From Niveispirillum irakense DSM 11586 (lineage in GTDB: Bacteria; Pseudomonadota; Alphaproteobacteria; Azospirillales; Azospirillaceae), in the NCBI RefSeq assembly GCF_000429645.1, contig NZ_KE386933.1:248001-312000 (forward strand): a stretch of DNA of 64,000 nt. The letters run 5' to 3'. A program made the position numbers and the translations under genes. The notes beneath the pieces are model-generated. The model saw only the letters and a list, made by a program, of their open reading frames with translations. It made no database searches and was not told the DNA's origin. This document shows, one piece after another, positions 9,280 to 17,584 of the stretch. Within the stretch, counting starts at the first letter, position 1, and each line of letters begins with the position of its first letter.

Positions 9280-11358
9280 TCAGTGCCCCCCCACGCCGGT
9301 CGGATGCGGCAGCGTCGCCTCATCGACATAGGGCGTTTCCGACAGCGGCGGCACGGGCTTGCCCTGCAGGTGACGCAGGGAGATGCGCGCCATCTCGATG
9401 ATGGTGACCCACAGCACGATGATGAAGAACACCGTCAGCCCGGCATCCAGCCGCTGGTTGAAGATGATGTGCGGTGCCGATTCCAGGGCGGCCCCGGTCA
9501 AAGTGCCGGCCTGGAGCTTGGCTTCCAGGGCGTTGGCACCGGCCAGGAAGCCGACGCGGGGATCGGCATCAAACAGCTTCAGCCAGGAGGCATAGGTGGT
9601 GGTGACAGCCAGGAATACCATGGGCAGGCCCGGCACCCAGGCATAGCGCGCCTTGTCCTTCTTCACCAGGATGGTGGTGACGATGGCAAGTGCGATGGCT
9701 GCCAGCATCTGGTTGGAAATGCCGAACAAGGGCCAGAGGATATTGATCCCGCCATAGGGATCAATGACGCCGATATAGAGGAAATAGCCCCAACTGGCGA
9801 CGAACAGGGCAGAGCAGATGATGGTGGACATCTGCGAGGAGGTATTGCCCAGCGGTTTCCAGATATTGCCCAGCAGATCCTGCAGCATGAAGCGACCGAC
9901 ACGGGTGCCGGCATCCACGGCCGTCAGGATGAACAAAGCCTCGAACATGATGGCGAAATGGTACCAGAGCGCCAGCATGCTCTGCCCGAAGGCGCCGGCG
10001 AAGATCTGCGCCATGCCGACCGCCAGCGACGGCGCGCCGCCGGTACGGGCCAGCAGCGTGGTCTCGCCCATCTCGCGGGCCAGTTCCGTCATATGTTCGG
10101 CGGTGACGGGGAAGCCCCAGCCGCTGATGGTGGCGGTGGCCTGCTCCAGCGTGGAACCGACAATGCCGGCGGAGCTGTTGATGGCGAAATAAACGCCAGG
10201 GTCCAGCACGCAGGCGGCGATCAGTGCCATGACGCCGACGAAGCTTTCCATGGCCATGGAGCCATAGCCAACCAGACGCAGGTCGCGTTCCGACATGATC
10301 AGCTTGGGCGTGGTGCCAGAGCTGATCAGCGCATGGAAGCCGGAGACGGCACCACAGGCGATGGTGATGAACAGGAACGGGTACAGTCCGCCCGCTACCA
10401 CCGGGCCCGTGCCGTCGGTGAACTGGGTCAGCGCCGGCATGTGCAGTTCCGGCCGCAGGATGACGACCGCGAAGGCCAGCAGCAGGATGGCGCCGATCTT
10501 GATGAAGGTGGAGATATAGTCACGCGGGGCCAGCAGCAGCCAGACCGGCATAATGGCGGCGAAGAAGCCATAACCGATGACCAGCAGCGCCAGCGTCGTG
10601 CCTTCAAAATTGAACATCGGCCCCAGGACGGGGTGATGCGCAACCCAGCCGCCGCCCGCCGTAGCGGCCAGCAGCAGGAAAAGCCCGATCAGCGAGCCTT
10701 CCAGCACCCGCCCCGGCCTGATATTGCGCATATAGATGCCGACCAGGATGGCGATCGGGATCGTCATGGCCACGGTGAAGGTGCCCCAGGGGCTGTGCTT
10801 CATGGCATTGACGACGACAAGGCCCAGCACGGCGACGATCAGCACCATGATCAGCAGCGTGCCGACCAGGGCGGCACCGCCGGCTATGGGCCCCAGCTCG
10901 TCCCGGGCCATCTGGCCCAGGGTCCGTCCATCGCGGCGGGTGGATGCCCACAGCACCACCATATCCTGCACGCAGCCGCCGATAACGGCACCCGTCAGCA
11001 GCCACAGCGTGCCCGGCAGATAGCCGAACTGCGCTGCCAGCGTGGGGCCGACCAGCGGGCCGGCGCCGGCGATGGCGGCGAAATGGTGACCAAAGGTGAT
11101 CCAGCGATGGGTGGGTACATAGTCCCTGCCATCATTGATGCGCAGCGCCGGCGTGGCGCGGCTGGGGTCCAGGGTCAGGACCTTGGCGCAGATCCAGCCG
11201 GCATAAAGCCGGTAGGCCACGGCATAGATGCCGAAGGCCGCCGCGATGAACCAGAAGGCGTTGATCGTTTCCCCACGATGCAACGCGATGCCACCCAGAC
11301 AGGCGGCGCCGAAAACCCCGATGGCGATCCATATGAGATTTTGCGCGAATTTGGGCAT
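9280..11358 (-). CDS. cstA: Carbon starvation protein A family transporter (pyruvate/peptide uptake)
   Basis: 692-aa polytopic inner-membrane protein of the CstA family, known as peptide or pyruvate transporters induced at low carbon. Conserved stretches include DGRDYVPTHRWITFGHHFAAIAGAGPLVGPTLAAQFGYLPG near residues 76-115, GAVIGGCVQDMVVLWASTRRDGRTLGQMA, and the C-terminal WPLFGISNQMLAAIAL. Many hydrophobic segments are seen throughout. ATG at 11358 begins a short hydrophobic N-terminus (MPKFAQNLIWIAIGVFGAA). The downstream ybdD-like gene supports the assignment. A long open frame exists on the opposite strand but is a coding-bias shadow. Confidence 0.96.
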   Translation of the reverse strand: MPKFAQNLIWIAIGVFGAACLGGIALHRGETINAFWFIAAAFGIYAVAYRLYAGWICAKVLTLDPSRATPALRINDGRDYVPTHRWITFGHHFAAIAGAGPLVGPTLAAQFGYLPGTLWLLTGAVIGGCVQDMVVLWASTRRDGRTLGQMARDELGPIAGGAALVGTLLIMVLIVAVLGLVVVNAMKHSPWGTFTVAMTIPIAILVGIYMRNIRPGRVLEGSLIGLFLLLAATAGGGWVAHHPVLGPMFNFEGTTLALLVIGYGFFAAIMPVWLLLAPRDYISTFIKIGAILLLAFAVVILRPELHMPALTQFTDGTGPVVAGGLYPFLFITIACGAVSGFHALISSGTTPKLIMSERDLRLVGYGSMAMESFVGVMALIAACVLDPGVYFAINSSAGIVGSTLEQATATISGWGFPVTAEHMTELAREMGETTLLARTGGAPSLAVGMAQIFAGAFGQSMLALWYHFAIMFEALFILTAVDAGTRVGRFMLQDLLGNIWKPLGNTSSQMSTIICSALFVASWGYFLYIGVIDPYGGINILWPLFGISNQMLAAIALAIVTTILVKKDKARYAWVPGLPMVFLAVTTTYASWLKLFDADPRVGFLAGANALEAKLQAGTLTGAALESAPHIIFNQRLDAGLTVFFIIVLWVTIIEMARISLRHLQGKPVPPLSETPYVDEATLPHPTGVGGH

Positions 11359-11688
11359 TCATTGGTCTCCCAGGCGCGGGGGCCTGCATGCCGGCCCCAT
11401 TTCCCCCAAGGCGATTGAAACGCCGCGAAGGGGATAAAGGCCAGCACCGCCCGCATTTTCGCCTCAAGGGGAGATGCCCGCCTTTTGCCCCCGCAAGGGC
11501 GGACACCGCTTACCCCCTGAAACATAAAGAAAAACATCTCAGGGATCGCAGGGTGCAACGCGGAAGAAAATGGGACCAAGGTCGTGCGGCGGCCTGTCGC
11601 ACCCCAGCTTGGCATACGATGGGCTTCGACTCGTCGGGATGGTTTCCCCCGTCGCCGGCATGATGCTGTTCTGTCAGGGGCGGGAAAC
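11359..11688. other. Intergenic leader/promoter region upstream of cstA
   Basis: About 330 bases with no credible gene. It contains an A/T-richer core near 11520-11545 and GC-rich inverted segments around 11460-11510 (GCCCGCC against GGGCGG) that would form structure in the cstA leader. A catabolite-type or two-component control of cstA would act here, but I cannot identify a specific operator. Confidence 0.5.
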
Positions 11689-11718
11689 GAAAAACCCCAC
11701 CCGGTTTCCCAGGTGGGG
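11689..11718 (-). terminator. Terminator of the tRNA-Val gene
   Basis: On the minus strand CCCCACC (11718-11712) pairs with GGTGGGG (11701-11695) and is followed by TTTTTC. It lies 34 bases beyond the tRNA 3' end. Confidence 0.8.
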
Positions 11719-11751
11719 CTTCGGCGCTTTTGGCGCTAATCTCGGACCGGA

Positions 11752-11826
11752 TGGTGGGCGCGGCAGGGATTGAACCTGCGACCCCCGCCGTGTGAAGGCG
11801 ATGCTCTCCCGCTGAGCTACGCGCCC
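11752..11826 (-). tRNA. tRNA-Val (anticodon CAC)
   Basis: A full cloverleaf folds on the minus strand: acceptor GGGCGCG/CGCGCCC, D-arm GCTC...GAGC, anticodon stem TCGCC/GGCGG with loop TTCACAC (anticodon CAC, reads GUG), and T-arm GCAGG TTCAATC CCTGC. Discriminator is A and the CCA tail is encoded (11752-11754). It is a single gene with its own terminator. Confidence 0.97.
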
Positions 11827-12024
11827 ATCCGTCGTCGGTGGAGCGGGCTTATAAAGGGGTTACGGGGGGGTGTCAAAGGGAAAAAACAGCGGCTTCGGAA
11901 AAATTTCCGATGCCGCTTGGCCGAGTGGCCGATTGACCTGAGGTCCACAGGCCCCATCCTGCTGGGTGCGGGTTTGTCCCGGCATCGCCCTATGCTGTTC
12001 TGTTCTGGAGAAGGGAAGTCGCCC

Positions 12025-12906
12025 ATGCCCCCGTTCCCCGTCCTTGCGCGTCCCGTGGCCAAGCGGTCCCTGACGGCTTGTGCTGCCCTGGCCCTGCTGG
12101 CGGCAGGTGCTGCCTGGGCCGCGTCGCCGCTGCCATCCCCCCGGCATCCCGCCACCCAGGCGCAGGCGGGGGATGCGGCGCTGACCTATTCCATCCATGT
12201 CGGCGGCATGCATGTGCTGGATGCCCAGGCCCATATGGGCATTGTCGATGAGATTTACCGTGTGGGGCTGGCCCTGGAGACACAGGGTTTCTTGGGACGT
12301 GTCGCCAGTTGGAAGACCGATGTGCGCGCCCAGGGCAGCCTGGCGGCGGACATACCCCAACCGGCCCGTTTCACCGCCCATGGCGCCTGGCGGGAGGAAC
12401 TGCGCATGACGACCCTGGATTACCAGCCCGATGGCATGCCCCAGATCACCCTGGCCGAGCCGGTGCCGGAGAAGGATCGAGAGCCCGTGCCGGAGGAATT
12501 GCGCAAGGACACGCTGGACCCGGTATCCGCCATCGTTGCCGTGCTGGATCAGGTGCAGCGGACGGGTAATTGCGACCTGACGGTCCCGGTCTATGACGGG
12601 CGCCAGCGCTATGATCTGGAATTTGCCGACAAGGGGCGGGAGACACTGGCCGCCAGCAACCTCTCTGCCTTTGCGGGAGAGGCGCAGCGCTGCGCCGTTA
12701 CCTACAAGCCCGTTGCCGGTCGCTGGAAGGAACAGAATAACCGCCGCGACCGGGATGGCGATGGGCGGCGCAATAGCGGGCGTGATGTCTCCCTCTGGAT
12801 CGCCCCCGCCGCACCGGGCCAGCCGATGGTGCCGGTGCGGCTGGAAATGGCCAGCCCGCTGGGGCCGGTCATGGTCCATCTGGCCAAGCTGGACCGGGTG
12901 CGGTGA
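12025..12906 (+). CDS. DUF3108-type exported protein
   Basis: 293-aa predicted periplasmic protein. A signal peptide is clear: basic PVAKRSL, then a hydrophobic core (TACAALALLAAGAAWA) ending near residue 33. The mature part resembles DUF3108 proteins: it begins with a YSIHVGGMHVLDAQAHMGI strand pattern, has the TLDPVSAIVAVLDQ stretch near the middle, CDLTVPVYDGRQRYDLEF, and two Cys (NCDL, RCAVTYKPV) that could pair. The family may be a lipid-binding or outer-membrane-related beta protein, but no function is established to my knowledge. ATG at 12025 has GGAGAAGGGA just upstream. It converges on gph. Confidence 0.78.
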   Translation: MPPFPVLARPVAKRSLTACAALALLAAGAAWAASPLPSPRHPATQAQAGDAALTYSIHVGGMHVLDAQAHMGIVDEIYRVGLALETQGFLGRVASWKTDVRAQGSLAADIPQPARFTAHGAWREELRMTTLDYQPDGMPQITLAEPVPEKDREPVPEELRKDTLDPVSAIVAVLDQVQRTGNCDLTVPVYDGRQRYDLEFADKGRETLAASNLSAFAGEAQRCAVTYKPVAGRWKEQNNRRDRDGDGRRNSGRDVSLWIAPAAPGQPMVPVRLEMASPLGPVMVHLAKLDRVR

Positions 12907-12915
12907 GGGCCGGCG

Positions 12916-13611
12916 TCATCCCTGTGATACCAGCCGCTCCAACGCTGCCGGCAGATCGGCGAAGCGGTCGATGATCAACTCCGCCCCCAGATCGGCCAGC
13001 GCCATGCGGGGATAGCCATAGGCCACGGCCACCACCGGCATGCCGGCGGCATGGCCCGCCGCCACATCATTGGCATTATCCCCCACCATCACGGCCTGCT
13101 TCGGAGACAGGCCCATCCGCTCCAGCGCCCAGAACAGGGGATCGGGCCAGGGCTTGCGCCGGGGGGCGGTGTCGCCGCCCACCACCTGTTCAAACAGCCC
13201 GCCCAGCCCGACCTGTTCCAGCACCTCCACCGAAATGGCACCCGGCTTGTTGGTGCAGAGCGCCAGACGGTGCCCCGCCGCCTTCAGCCGTGTCAGCGTT
13301 TCCACCACACCGGGATAGACACAGGCGGGGGTGACCGGGATGGCGGCATAGAGTTCCAGATAGCGCGCGGTGAGCGGTGCCAGTTCTGCGGCGGGCAGTG
13401 CCGCACCCGTCACGGCCATGGCCTGTTCCACCAGCCGGGGCGCGCCATCGCCGATCAGGCCCTGGACCTGTGCCAGGGTCAGGCTGGGGCGGCCCTGTTC
13501 GGTCAGCAGCAGGTTCAGCGCCTCGGCAATTTCCGGCGCGCTGTCGATCAGGGTGCCGTCAAAATCGAACAGCAGGGCCGGGAAGCGTGACAAAACGGAC
13601 ATGGGGTACAC
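12916..13611 (-). CDS. gph: Phosphoglycolate phosphatase-type HAD hydrolase
   Basis: 231-aa HAD-superfamily phosphatase of the Gph type, which removes 2-phosphoglycolate. Motif I is DFDGTLIDS (nucleophile and acid Asp near residues 16-18), motif II lies in LALCTNKPG, the Lys in APRRKPWPDP, and motif IV is MVGDNANDVAAGHAAGM. The cap domain is the alpha-helical Gph type with PSLTLAQVQGLIGDGAPRLVEQA. ATG at 13611; an in-frame ATG three codons later is an alternative. It lies divergent from glmU, and this pairing in small intergenic distance suggests a shared promoter region. Confidence 0.92.
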   Translation of the reverse strand: MYPMSVLSRFPALLFDFDGTLIDSAPEIAEALNLLLTEQGRPSLTLAQVQGLIGDGAPRLVEQAMAVTGAALPAAELAPLTARYLELYAAIPVTPACVYPGVVETLTRLKAAGHRLALCTNKPGAISVEVLEQVGLGGLFEQVVGGDTAPRRKPWPDPLFWALERMGLSPKQAVMVGDNANDVAAGHAAGMPVVAVAYGYPRMALADLGAELIIDRFADLPAALERLVSQG

Positions 13612-13701
13612 CTCGGTAACGGAAGCATCTTGTCGCGAACCGGGGCCTTCATGCTAAACCGGACCCCAACCATCCCCTATCGCAGCCAGTGGCCGATTGC
13701 C

Positions 13702-15060
13702 ATGACCGAAAGACAGCTTGCCTGCATCATCCTTGCCGCCGGCAAGGGCACGCGGATGAAGTCCGACCTGCCCAAGGTGCTGCACCCGCTGGGCGGCCTG
13801 CCCATGGTGCGCCATGTGCTGGCCGCCGCCACGGCGCTGGACCCCGCCCATATCGTGGTGGTGGTGGGGCCGGGCATGGAGAATGTGGCCCAGGCCGTTG
13901 CCCCCCATGCCACGGTTGTGCAGGAAAATCAGTTGGGCACGGGCGATGCGGTGAAGGCCGCTTTGCCGCTGCTGGACGGGTTTGCCGGTGATGTGCTGGT
14001 GCTCTATGGCGACACGCCGCTGATCACAGTGGCGACGCTGCGCGCCATGGTGGACAGCCGCAATGGGGACAGCGATCCGGCGGTGGTGGTGATGGGCATG
14101 CGCCCCGCCGAACCCGGCGCTTACGGCCGCCTGATCCAGGGGGCCGATGGCGGGCTGGAAAAGATTGTCGAATTCCTGGACGCGAGCGAGGCTGAACGGG
14201 CCGTGGGCCTGTGCAATGCCGGCTTCATGGCGTTCGATGGTGCCCGCATGCCCGGCCTGATCGCCGCTATCGGCAATGATAATGCCAAAGGCGAATTCTA
14301 CCTGACTGATGCGGTGGCCGTCGCCCGTGGCCAGGGCCATGCCTGTGCCGTGGTGGAAGGCCCGGTGGAGGATGCGCTGGGCGTCAATTCCCGCGCCGAA
14401 CTTGCCGGGATTGAGAAGATATTCCAGCGCCGCCTGCGTCTGGCCGCCATGGCCAATGGCGCCACCCTGCTGGACCCGGATACGGTCTGGTTCGCTGCTG
14501 ATACCGTGCTGGGCCGGGATGTGACCGTGGGCCAGAATGTGGTGTTCGGCCCCGGTGTGGTGGTGGAAGATGGGGTGGAAATCCGCGCCTTTTCCCACCT
14601 GGAAGGGGTGGTGGTGCGCCGGCGCGCCATTATCGGCCCCTTCGCCCGGCTGCGGCCCGGCAGCGACGTGGGAGAGGACGCCCATGTCGGCAATTTCGTG
14701 GAATTGAAGAACACTGTGCTGGGCGCAGGCGCCAAGGCCAACCACCTCACATATCTGGGCGACAGCGATATTGGCGCTGCCAGCAATATCGGTGCGGGCA
14801 CCATCACCTGCAATTATGACGGCTATCTGAAACATCGCACGGTGATTGGCCGGGATGTGTTCGTCGGGTCCAACAGCACGCTGGTGGCGCCGGTGACGCT
14901 GGGCGATGGCGCCTTCACGGCGGCGGCCACCATCGTCACCCGCGACGTGCCGGATGATGCGCTGGTCATCAGCCGCGCGGATGAGGTGGTGAAGGAGGGC
15001 TGGGCCGCCCGCTACCGCATCGCCAAGGCGGCGCTGAAGGCGAGGGCCCGTAAAGGCTGA
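13702..15060 (+). CDS. glmU: Bifunctional GlmU: GlcNAc-1-P uridyltransferase / GlcN-1-P acetyltransferase
   Basis: 452-aa enzyme making UDP-N-acetylglucosamine for peptidoglycan and lipid A. The N-terminal nucleotidyltransferase has LAAGKGTRMKSDLPKVLHPLGG (residues 10-31), QLGTGDAV and YGDTPL. The C-terminal left-handed beta-helix begins near 250 with repeated hexapeptides and carries the acetyltransferase residues in FARLRPGSDVGEDAHVGNFVELKNT and NIGAGTITCNYDGYLKHRT. ATG at 13702 (MTERQLACIILAAGKG) gives the standard N-terminus; an upstream ATG would add 24 untypical residues. glmS is not beside it. Confidence 0.97.
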   Translation: MTERQLACIILAAGKGTRMKSDLPKVLHPLGGLPMVRHVLAAATALDPAHIVVVVGPGMENVAQAVAPHATVVQENQLGTGDAVKAALPLLDGFAGDVLVLYGDTPLITVATLRAMVDSRNGDSDPAVVVMGMRPAEPGAYGRLIQGADGGLEKIVEFLDASEAERAVGLCNAGFMAFDGARMPGLIAAIGNDNAKGEFYLTDAVAVARGQGHACAVVEGPVEDALGVNSRAELAGIEKIFQRRLRLAAMANGATLLDPDTVWFAADTVLGRDVTVGQNVVFGPGVVVEDGVEIRAFSHLEGVVVRRRAIIGPFARLRPGSDVGEDAHVGNFVELKNTVLGAGAKANHLTYLGDSDIGAASNIGAGTITCNYDGYLKHRTVIGRDVFVGSNSTLVAPVTLGDGAFTAAATIVTRDVPDDALVISRADEVVKEGWAARYRIAKAALKARARKG

Positions 15061-15073
15061 GTATCCTGTCCGG

Positions 15074-16003
15074 TCAGGCTGGTGCGGGCAAGCCGCATTG
15101 GCCGGCACAGGCATTCACCTCCGACACGATCCAGTCGCGGAAAGCCTTGATCTTGGGCTCATCCGCCCGGCGTTCGGCATAGGTCAGCCAATAGGACCGG
15201 TTGGTCCGCAATATGATGCGCGGGAAGGGCAGGACCAGCCGGCCGCTGGCGATATCCGGGCCGAAAAAGGCGGGGCAGATCAGCCCCACCCCCTGGCCCA
15301 TGGCGGCGGCCTGTCCGGTAAAGCCATGCACGTCGAACTGGGTGCCGCGCCCTCTGGGATCAAGCTCCACCCCCGCCAGCGCGAACCAGTGCCGCCAGAA
15401 GGCAATGTCGTCAGGATGCTGGCAATCCAGCAGCGGCAGCCGGGCCAGATCGGCCGGGCTTTCCACCCCGCCGGCCCGCTCCAGCAGCAGCGGGCTGACC
15501 GCCGGGGTCAGGGCGAATTCCACCAGCTTTTCCGCCACCACCCCCGGCCATTGCCCATGGCCGGATCGGATGCCGATATCAAATTCATGATCCAGATCGG
15601 CAATGCGGTCGCTGTTTTCCAGCCGCACGGCAAGATCCGGCCGCTGTAGCTGGAAATGACCCAGGCGGGGCACCAGCCAATGTGACGCAAAGGTCATCAG
15701 CGTGGTGATGGACAGAACCTTGTCCTCCTGCGCTTCCGTCAGCCGGGCGACCGTGCCGCGTATCCGGTCGAACGCATCATCCACCGCCGCCTGAAGCTCC
15801 AGCCCCGCCGGTGTCAGTTCCAGCTTGCGGGTCAGGCGGCGGAACAGGTCGCGGCCGATATGCTCCTCCAACTGGCGGACCTGATAGCTGATCGCCGCCT
15901 GGGTCACCGACAATTCATCCGCTGCGCGGGTGAAGGAAAGATGGCGGGCAGCAGACGCGAAGGCGCGCAGCGCGTTCAGCGGGGGCAGGCGACGGTCGGC
16001 CAT
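15074..16003 (-). CDS. LysR-family regulator, GcvA type
   Basis: 309-aa LysR-type transcription factor. The N-terminal winged HTH is strong: LPPLNALRAFASAARHLSFTRAADELSVTQAAISYQVRQLEEHIGRDLFRR (residues 6-57), the GcvA-like signature. The remaining part is a periplasmic-binding-like effector domain. It is divergent from a small DUF1127-like gene with 124 bases between their starts, the usual geometry for a LysR regulator and its target. The effector cannot be read. GcvA-like regulators are numerous in this group and mostly do not control glycine cleavage. Confidence 0.92.
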   Translation of the reverse strand: MADRRLPPLNALRAFASAARHLSFTRAADELSVTQAAISYQVRQLEEHIGRDLFRRLTRKLELTPAGLELQAAVDDAFDRIRGTVARLTEAQEDKVLSITTLMTFASHWLVPRLGHFQLQRPDLAVRLENSDRIADLDHEFDIGIRSGHGQWPGVVAEKLVEFALTPAVSPLLLERAGGVESPADLARLPLLDCQHPDDIAFWRHWFALAGVELDPRGRGTQFDVHGFTGQAAAMGQGVGLICPAFFGPDIASGRLVLPFPRIILRTNRSYWLTYAERRADEPKIKAFRDWIVSEVNACAGQCGLPAPA

Positions 16004-16127
16004 CAGGGTGAACTCTTACATGGATAAAATCAGCTTTTGCATTCTATCCGGATTACTCGTTTGTCGTCGATCCTGATTCGTCCCAATCTCCTGCCATGCC
16101 GGGATGCAATCCTTACCTGGAGGCGGG

Positions 16128-16325
16128 ATGATTATGGTGACGGAAAAAATCAGCTTTCCTGTGGCGCGACTCGGTGTGGCGACGGTTCCCCCCTCACGGC
16201 GGGTGACCATCCTGGCCGGTCTGGCCGGCCAGATACAGTCGGTCTTGGCCGAATTGCTGGCGGGTGAAACCCATCGATATGGCTTATCCCCGCATCTGCG
16301 GCGCGATATCGGGTGGCGGGACTAG
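16128..16325 (+). CDS. Small DUF1127-like protein
   Basis: 65-aa basic protein whose C-terminus (YGLSPHLRRDIGWRD) matches the DUF1127/YjiS ending, in which a helix is followed by 'L..D..LRDIG..R'. The ATG at 16128 has GGAGG 5 bases upstream; a second ATG two codons later is also well placed. DUF1127 proteins are short, Arg-rich, often stress-induced and in some alphaproteobacteria affect RNA turnover and nutrient uptake. The divergent GcvA-like regulator suggests it is the regulated target. The N-terminal part (VARLGVATVPPSRRV) is not conserved in any way I recognise. Confidence 0.65.
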   Translation: MIMVTEKISFPVARLGVATVPPSRRVTILAGLAGQIQSVLAELLAGETHRYGLSPHLRRDIGWRD

Positions 16326-16332
16326 GTGGTTC

Positions 16333-16354
16333 GGGGCGGCTCAGGCCGCCCCTT
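16333..16354. terminator. Hairpin between convergent DUF1127-like and DinB genes
   Basis: GGGGCGGC (16333-16340) pairs with GCCGCCCC (16345-16352) around a TCAG loop. The T tract is only TT. The DinB stop codon lies in the loop, so it may serve both genes. Confidence 0.6.
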
Positions 16355-16886
16355 CATCGCGGGCATCCAGCCCCAGCGATCCATCGAACAGGGCCGGCAT
16401 CGCCACCAGATCGGTGACGCCGGGATCAATGCCAAGCTGCATCAGCAGCGTGGTCGCCTGTCCGCGATGATGGGTGCCATGGTTCAGCATATGGGTCACC
16501 ATCACCCAGGCCGGCAGGGTCCTGCGGCGGCGGGTCAGTTTGCTGACATAGGCGTAAGGGGCGGCCAGCCAGTCCGCCGTCAGTTCCCCTGCCGCCCAGT
16601 CCCGCATACGCGCATCGGTGGCCTGACGCTGGGCGACCAGTTCTTCCCAGTCAGGATAAAGGATGTCGCCCACCGCCGCGGTGGGGGCGGGTTTGCCGTC
16701 GAAGCGCTGCATCCAGATCAAATCGCCCCAGAGCAGGTGATCCATCGTCCCGTGCAGGGACTTGAAAAAAGCCCCCATGTCGCGCTTGCGGTCGGTATCG
16801 GACAGGCGGGCCGCCGCATCCACCAGGGTGCGGTTCATCCAGGTGCCATAGGCCACCATGGTGCGCACATAATCCAGGCTGATCAT
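16341..16886 (-). CDS. DinB/YfiT-family putative metalloenzyme
   Basis: 181-aa DinB-fold four-helix protein. The expected three-His metal site is visible: His in SLHGTMDHLLWGD (about residue 48), and the HMLNHGTHHRGQATTLL motif near residues 132-148, which carries the other two. Family members act as thiol-dependent transferases or hydrolases or are of unknown function; DinB itself is DNA-damage induced, but nothing here shows SOS control. ATG at 16886 with GGAGG upstream on the minus strand. It stands between the DUF1127-like gene and bcp. Confidence 0.85.
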   Translation of the reverse strand: MISLDYVRTMVAYGTWMNRTLVDAAARLSDTDRKRDMGAFFKSLHGTMDHLLWGDLIWMQRFDGKPAPTAAVGDILYPDWEELVAQRQATDARMRDWAAGELTADWLAAPYAYVSKLTRRRRTLPAWVMVTHMLNHGTHHRGQATTLLMQLGIDPGVTDLVAMPALFDGSLGLDARDEGAA

Positions 16887-16979
16887 TTCCCCTCCTTAAT
16901 CTGGCCGGGCGGGTTGACTATGCCGCCCGGCATCACAATTCTGCCTCTCTGATCGTCCCCCGCCGCCAGAGAGAGCAGC

Positions 16980-17444
16980 ATGACCCTTGACGTTGGCGCG
17001 CCTGCGCCGGATTTCACCCTGCCGACCGATGGCAATGGTTCTGTCACCCTGTCGGCGCTGCGGGGCCGCGCCGTGGTGATCTATTTCTACCCCAAGGATG
17101 ATACGTCCGGCTGCACGGCGGAAGCCTGCGGATTCGGGGAGCAGCTTCCTCATTTCGAGAAGGTGGATGCCACGATCATCGGCATTTCCAAGGACAGCGT
17201 CGCCAGCCACGACAAGTTCAAGGCCAAGTATAATCTCCCCTTCACCCTGGCATCGGATGCTGAGGGCGACGTGACCGAACGGTACGGCGCCTGGGTGGAA
17301 AAGAATATGTATGGCCGCAAATATATGGGGATTGAGCGCAGCACCTTCCTGATCGACAAGGACGGCATCGTCCGCCAGATCTGGCGCAAGGTGAAGGTGC
17401 CCGGCCATGTGGATGCCGTGTTGAAGGGGGTACAGGCGCTTTAA
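16980..17444 (+). CDS. bcp: Thioredoxin-dependent peroxiredoxin, Bcp type
   Basis: 154-aa peroxiredoxin of the BCP/PrxQ class that reduces hydrogen and lipid peroxides. The peroxidatic Cys45 lies in the FYPKDDTSGCTAEACGF segment and the resolving Cys50 is five residues on, the atypical 2-Cys arrangement. The opening LDVGAPAPDFTLPTD and the RSTFLIDKDGIV strand are standard. ATG at 16980, preceded by GAGAG. A long hairpin terminator follows. Confidence 0.95.
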   Translation: MTLDVGAPAPDFTLPTDGNGSVTLSALRGRAVVIYFYPKDDTSGCTAEACGFGEQLPHFEKVDATIIGISKDSVASHDKFKAKYNLPFTLASDAEGDVTERYGAWVEKNMYGRKYMGIERSTFLIDKDGIVRQIWRKVKVPGHVDAVLKGVQAL

Positions 17445-17453
17445 GCATCCGGG

Positions 17454-17500
17454 AGGTGCCGGCGAAGTGGCCGAAAGGGGCCGTTCGCCGGCACCTTTAT
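17454..17500 (+). terminator. Terminator after bcp
   Basis: A 13-bp stem (17454-17466 with 17483-17495, core GGTGCCGGCGAA) is followed by TTTAT. The spacer holds a second smaller hairpin (GGCC/GGCC). Confidence 0.78.
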
Positions 17501-17584
17501 ACGCGCTTGGTCAGGTTGACACCCCTTGGCCTCTGACCCCAGTGTCAACAGGCACGCGGTTAGATTTATCCCAGGCGGTTACCC

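Noticed and set aside
9283..11418. A 711-codon open frame on the strand opposite cstA
   Set aside because: It is antisense to a clear CstA over its whole length. Its composition (Gln, His, Asp, Gly-rich) is the usual shadow of high-GC third positions, and it has no family features.
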